NCBI GenBank assembly: GCA_011046175.1
Contig: DSBB01000358.1
Span: 1-5,934, forward strand
DNA from: Candidatus Hydrogenedentota bacterium
GTDB taxonomy: Bacteria > Hydrogenedentota > Hydrogenedentia > Hydrogenedentales > CAITNO01
DNA: 5,934 nt
Direction: 5' to 3'
Made by a program: the position numbers and the translations under genes. Position 1 is the stretch's first letter; every line of letters begins with the position of its first letter. The notes beneath the pieces were generated by a model that saw only the letters and a program-made list of their open reading frames with translations, had not been told where the DNA came from and did not search any database. This document shows positions 5,759-5,934 of this stretch, one piece after another.

Positions 5759-5792
5759 GCGGCGGAAAACAACACGGTTTTCCGCCGCTTTT
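5759..5792 (+). terminator. Strong intrinsic terminator after the oxidoreductase gene
   Basis: GCGGCGGAAAAC (5759-5770) pairs perfectly over 12 bases with GTTTTCCGCCGC (5777-5788) across the six-base loop AACACG, followed directly by TTTT (5789-5792). It begins 29 bases after the TAA at 5727-5729. The reverse strand has A residues after the stem, so it works in the plus direction only. Confidence 0.85.
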
Positions 5793-5860
5793 CATCTCGG
5801 GTTGCGGCAGTCGCCGGCATTGGCGCATAATCTATTCCAGACAGCCGCTAAATGTTCCCT

Positions 5861-5889
5861 TTTTGTAACTGTCTAGCAGGTCTTATAAT
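5861..5889 (+). promoter_or_regulatory. Possible promoter reading out of the window
   Basis: A perfect TATAAT lies at 5884-5889. The -35 is poor: TTTTGT (5861-5866) at 17 bases, or TTGTAA (5863-5868) at only 15. The GTCTTATAATA string matches the -10 region of the oxidoreductase promoter, which raises the odds slightly. The downstream gene, if any, lies beyond the window. Confidence 0.35.
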
Positions 5890-5910
5890 ATGCCCTGATA
5901 ACAGCGTATA

Positions 5911-5934
5911 ACCGTCATTCCCGCGAAAGCGGGA
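5911..5934. repeat. ATTCCCGCG-type palindromic extragenic repeat, cut by window end
   Basis: The last bases read CGTCATTCCCGCGAAAGCGG plus GA, with TCCCGC (5919-5924) and GCGGGA (5929-5934) forming a perfect six-pair hairpin around a GAAA loop. Repeats with the CATTCCCGCG...GCGGGAAT form are dispersed in many bacterial genomes and resemble the neisserial dRS3 element. The recognition is from memory, and only one copy is visible here. Confidence 0.6.

Noticed and set aside
5837..5874. Inverted repeat AGACAG / CTGTCT
   Set aside because: Six pairs across a loop of more than 20 bases; too weak to support a structure or binding site.
1..5934. CRISPR array, tRNA, rRNA or insertion sequence
   Set aside because: No regularly spaced repeats, tRNA-like cloverleaf, rRNA segment, transposase motif or terminal inverted repeats were found on either strand.

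Overview
The window looks like a bacterial chromosome segment, probably from a PVC-group or Candidatus Hydrogenedentes-like lineage. This is an inference from the mix of a planctomycete-type Na+/solute symporter, a divergent YchF-like protein, a long Gfo/Idh/MocA oxidoreductase and glycyl-radical enzyme genes. No rRNA or other marker confirms it. Base composition is mosaic: roughly 55-60% GC in the symporter, the glycyl-radical fragment and the oxidoreductase, about 45% in the activase and methylase remnant, and as low as 25% near 2401-2460.

Layout. Positions 2-1072 hold the C-terminal part of a sodium:solute symporter whose start lies outside the window. A 32-base gap leads to a YchF-like P-loop protein (1105-2163), probably in the same transcript. 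The 339-base gap 2164-2502 carries a well-supported candidate small RNA gene on the minus strand: an extended -10 promoter, about 71 nt of RNA with two hairpins, and an intrinsic terminator. It also carries two copies of a LacI-type palindrome on the side of the next gene.

Positions 2503-4377 look like a genetic graveyard. A radical-SAM glycyl-radical-enzyme activase (2503-3291) keeps all its iron-sulfur cysteines but has lost about 6 residues at the GGE motif and its C-terminal tail. It abuts, in the same frame, a C-terminal fragment of a glycyl-radical enzyme (3298-4059) that still has its radical glycine. On the minus strand beyond it lies a frameshifted, truncated remnant of a DNA methyltransferase (4078-4342).

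Positions 4388-5792 form a clean single-gene unit: promoter, ribosome binding site with a small hairpin, a 415-residue Gfo/Idh/MocA oxidoreductase, and a strong terminator. The window ends in a palindromic extragenic repeat of the ATTCCCGCG type.

The most interesting point is the small RNA. Its 13-nt linker between hairpins is an anti-Shine-Dalgarno sequence, and 11 of those bases pair perfectly with the ribosome binding site of the oxidoreductase gene 2.2 kb away. This suggests, but does not prove, a translational regulator.
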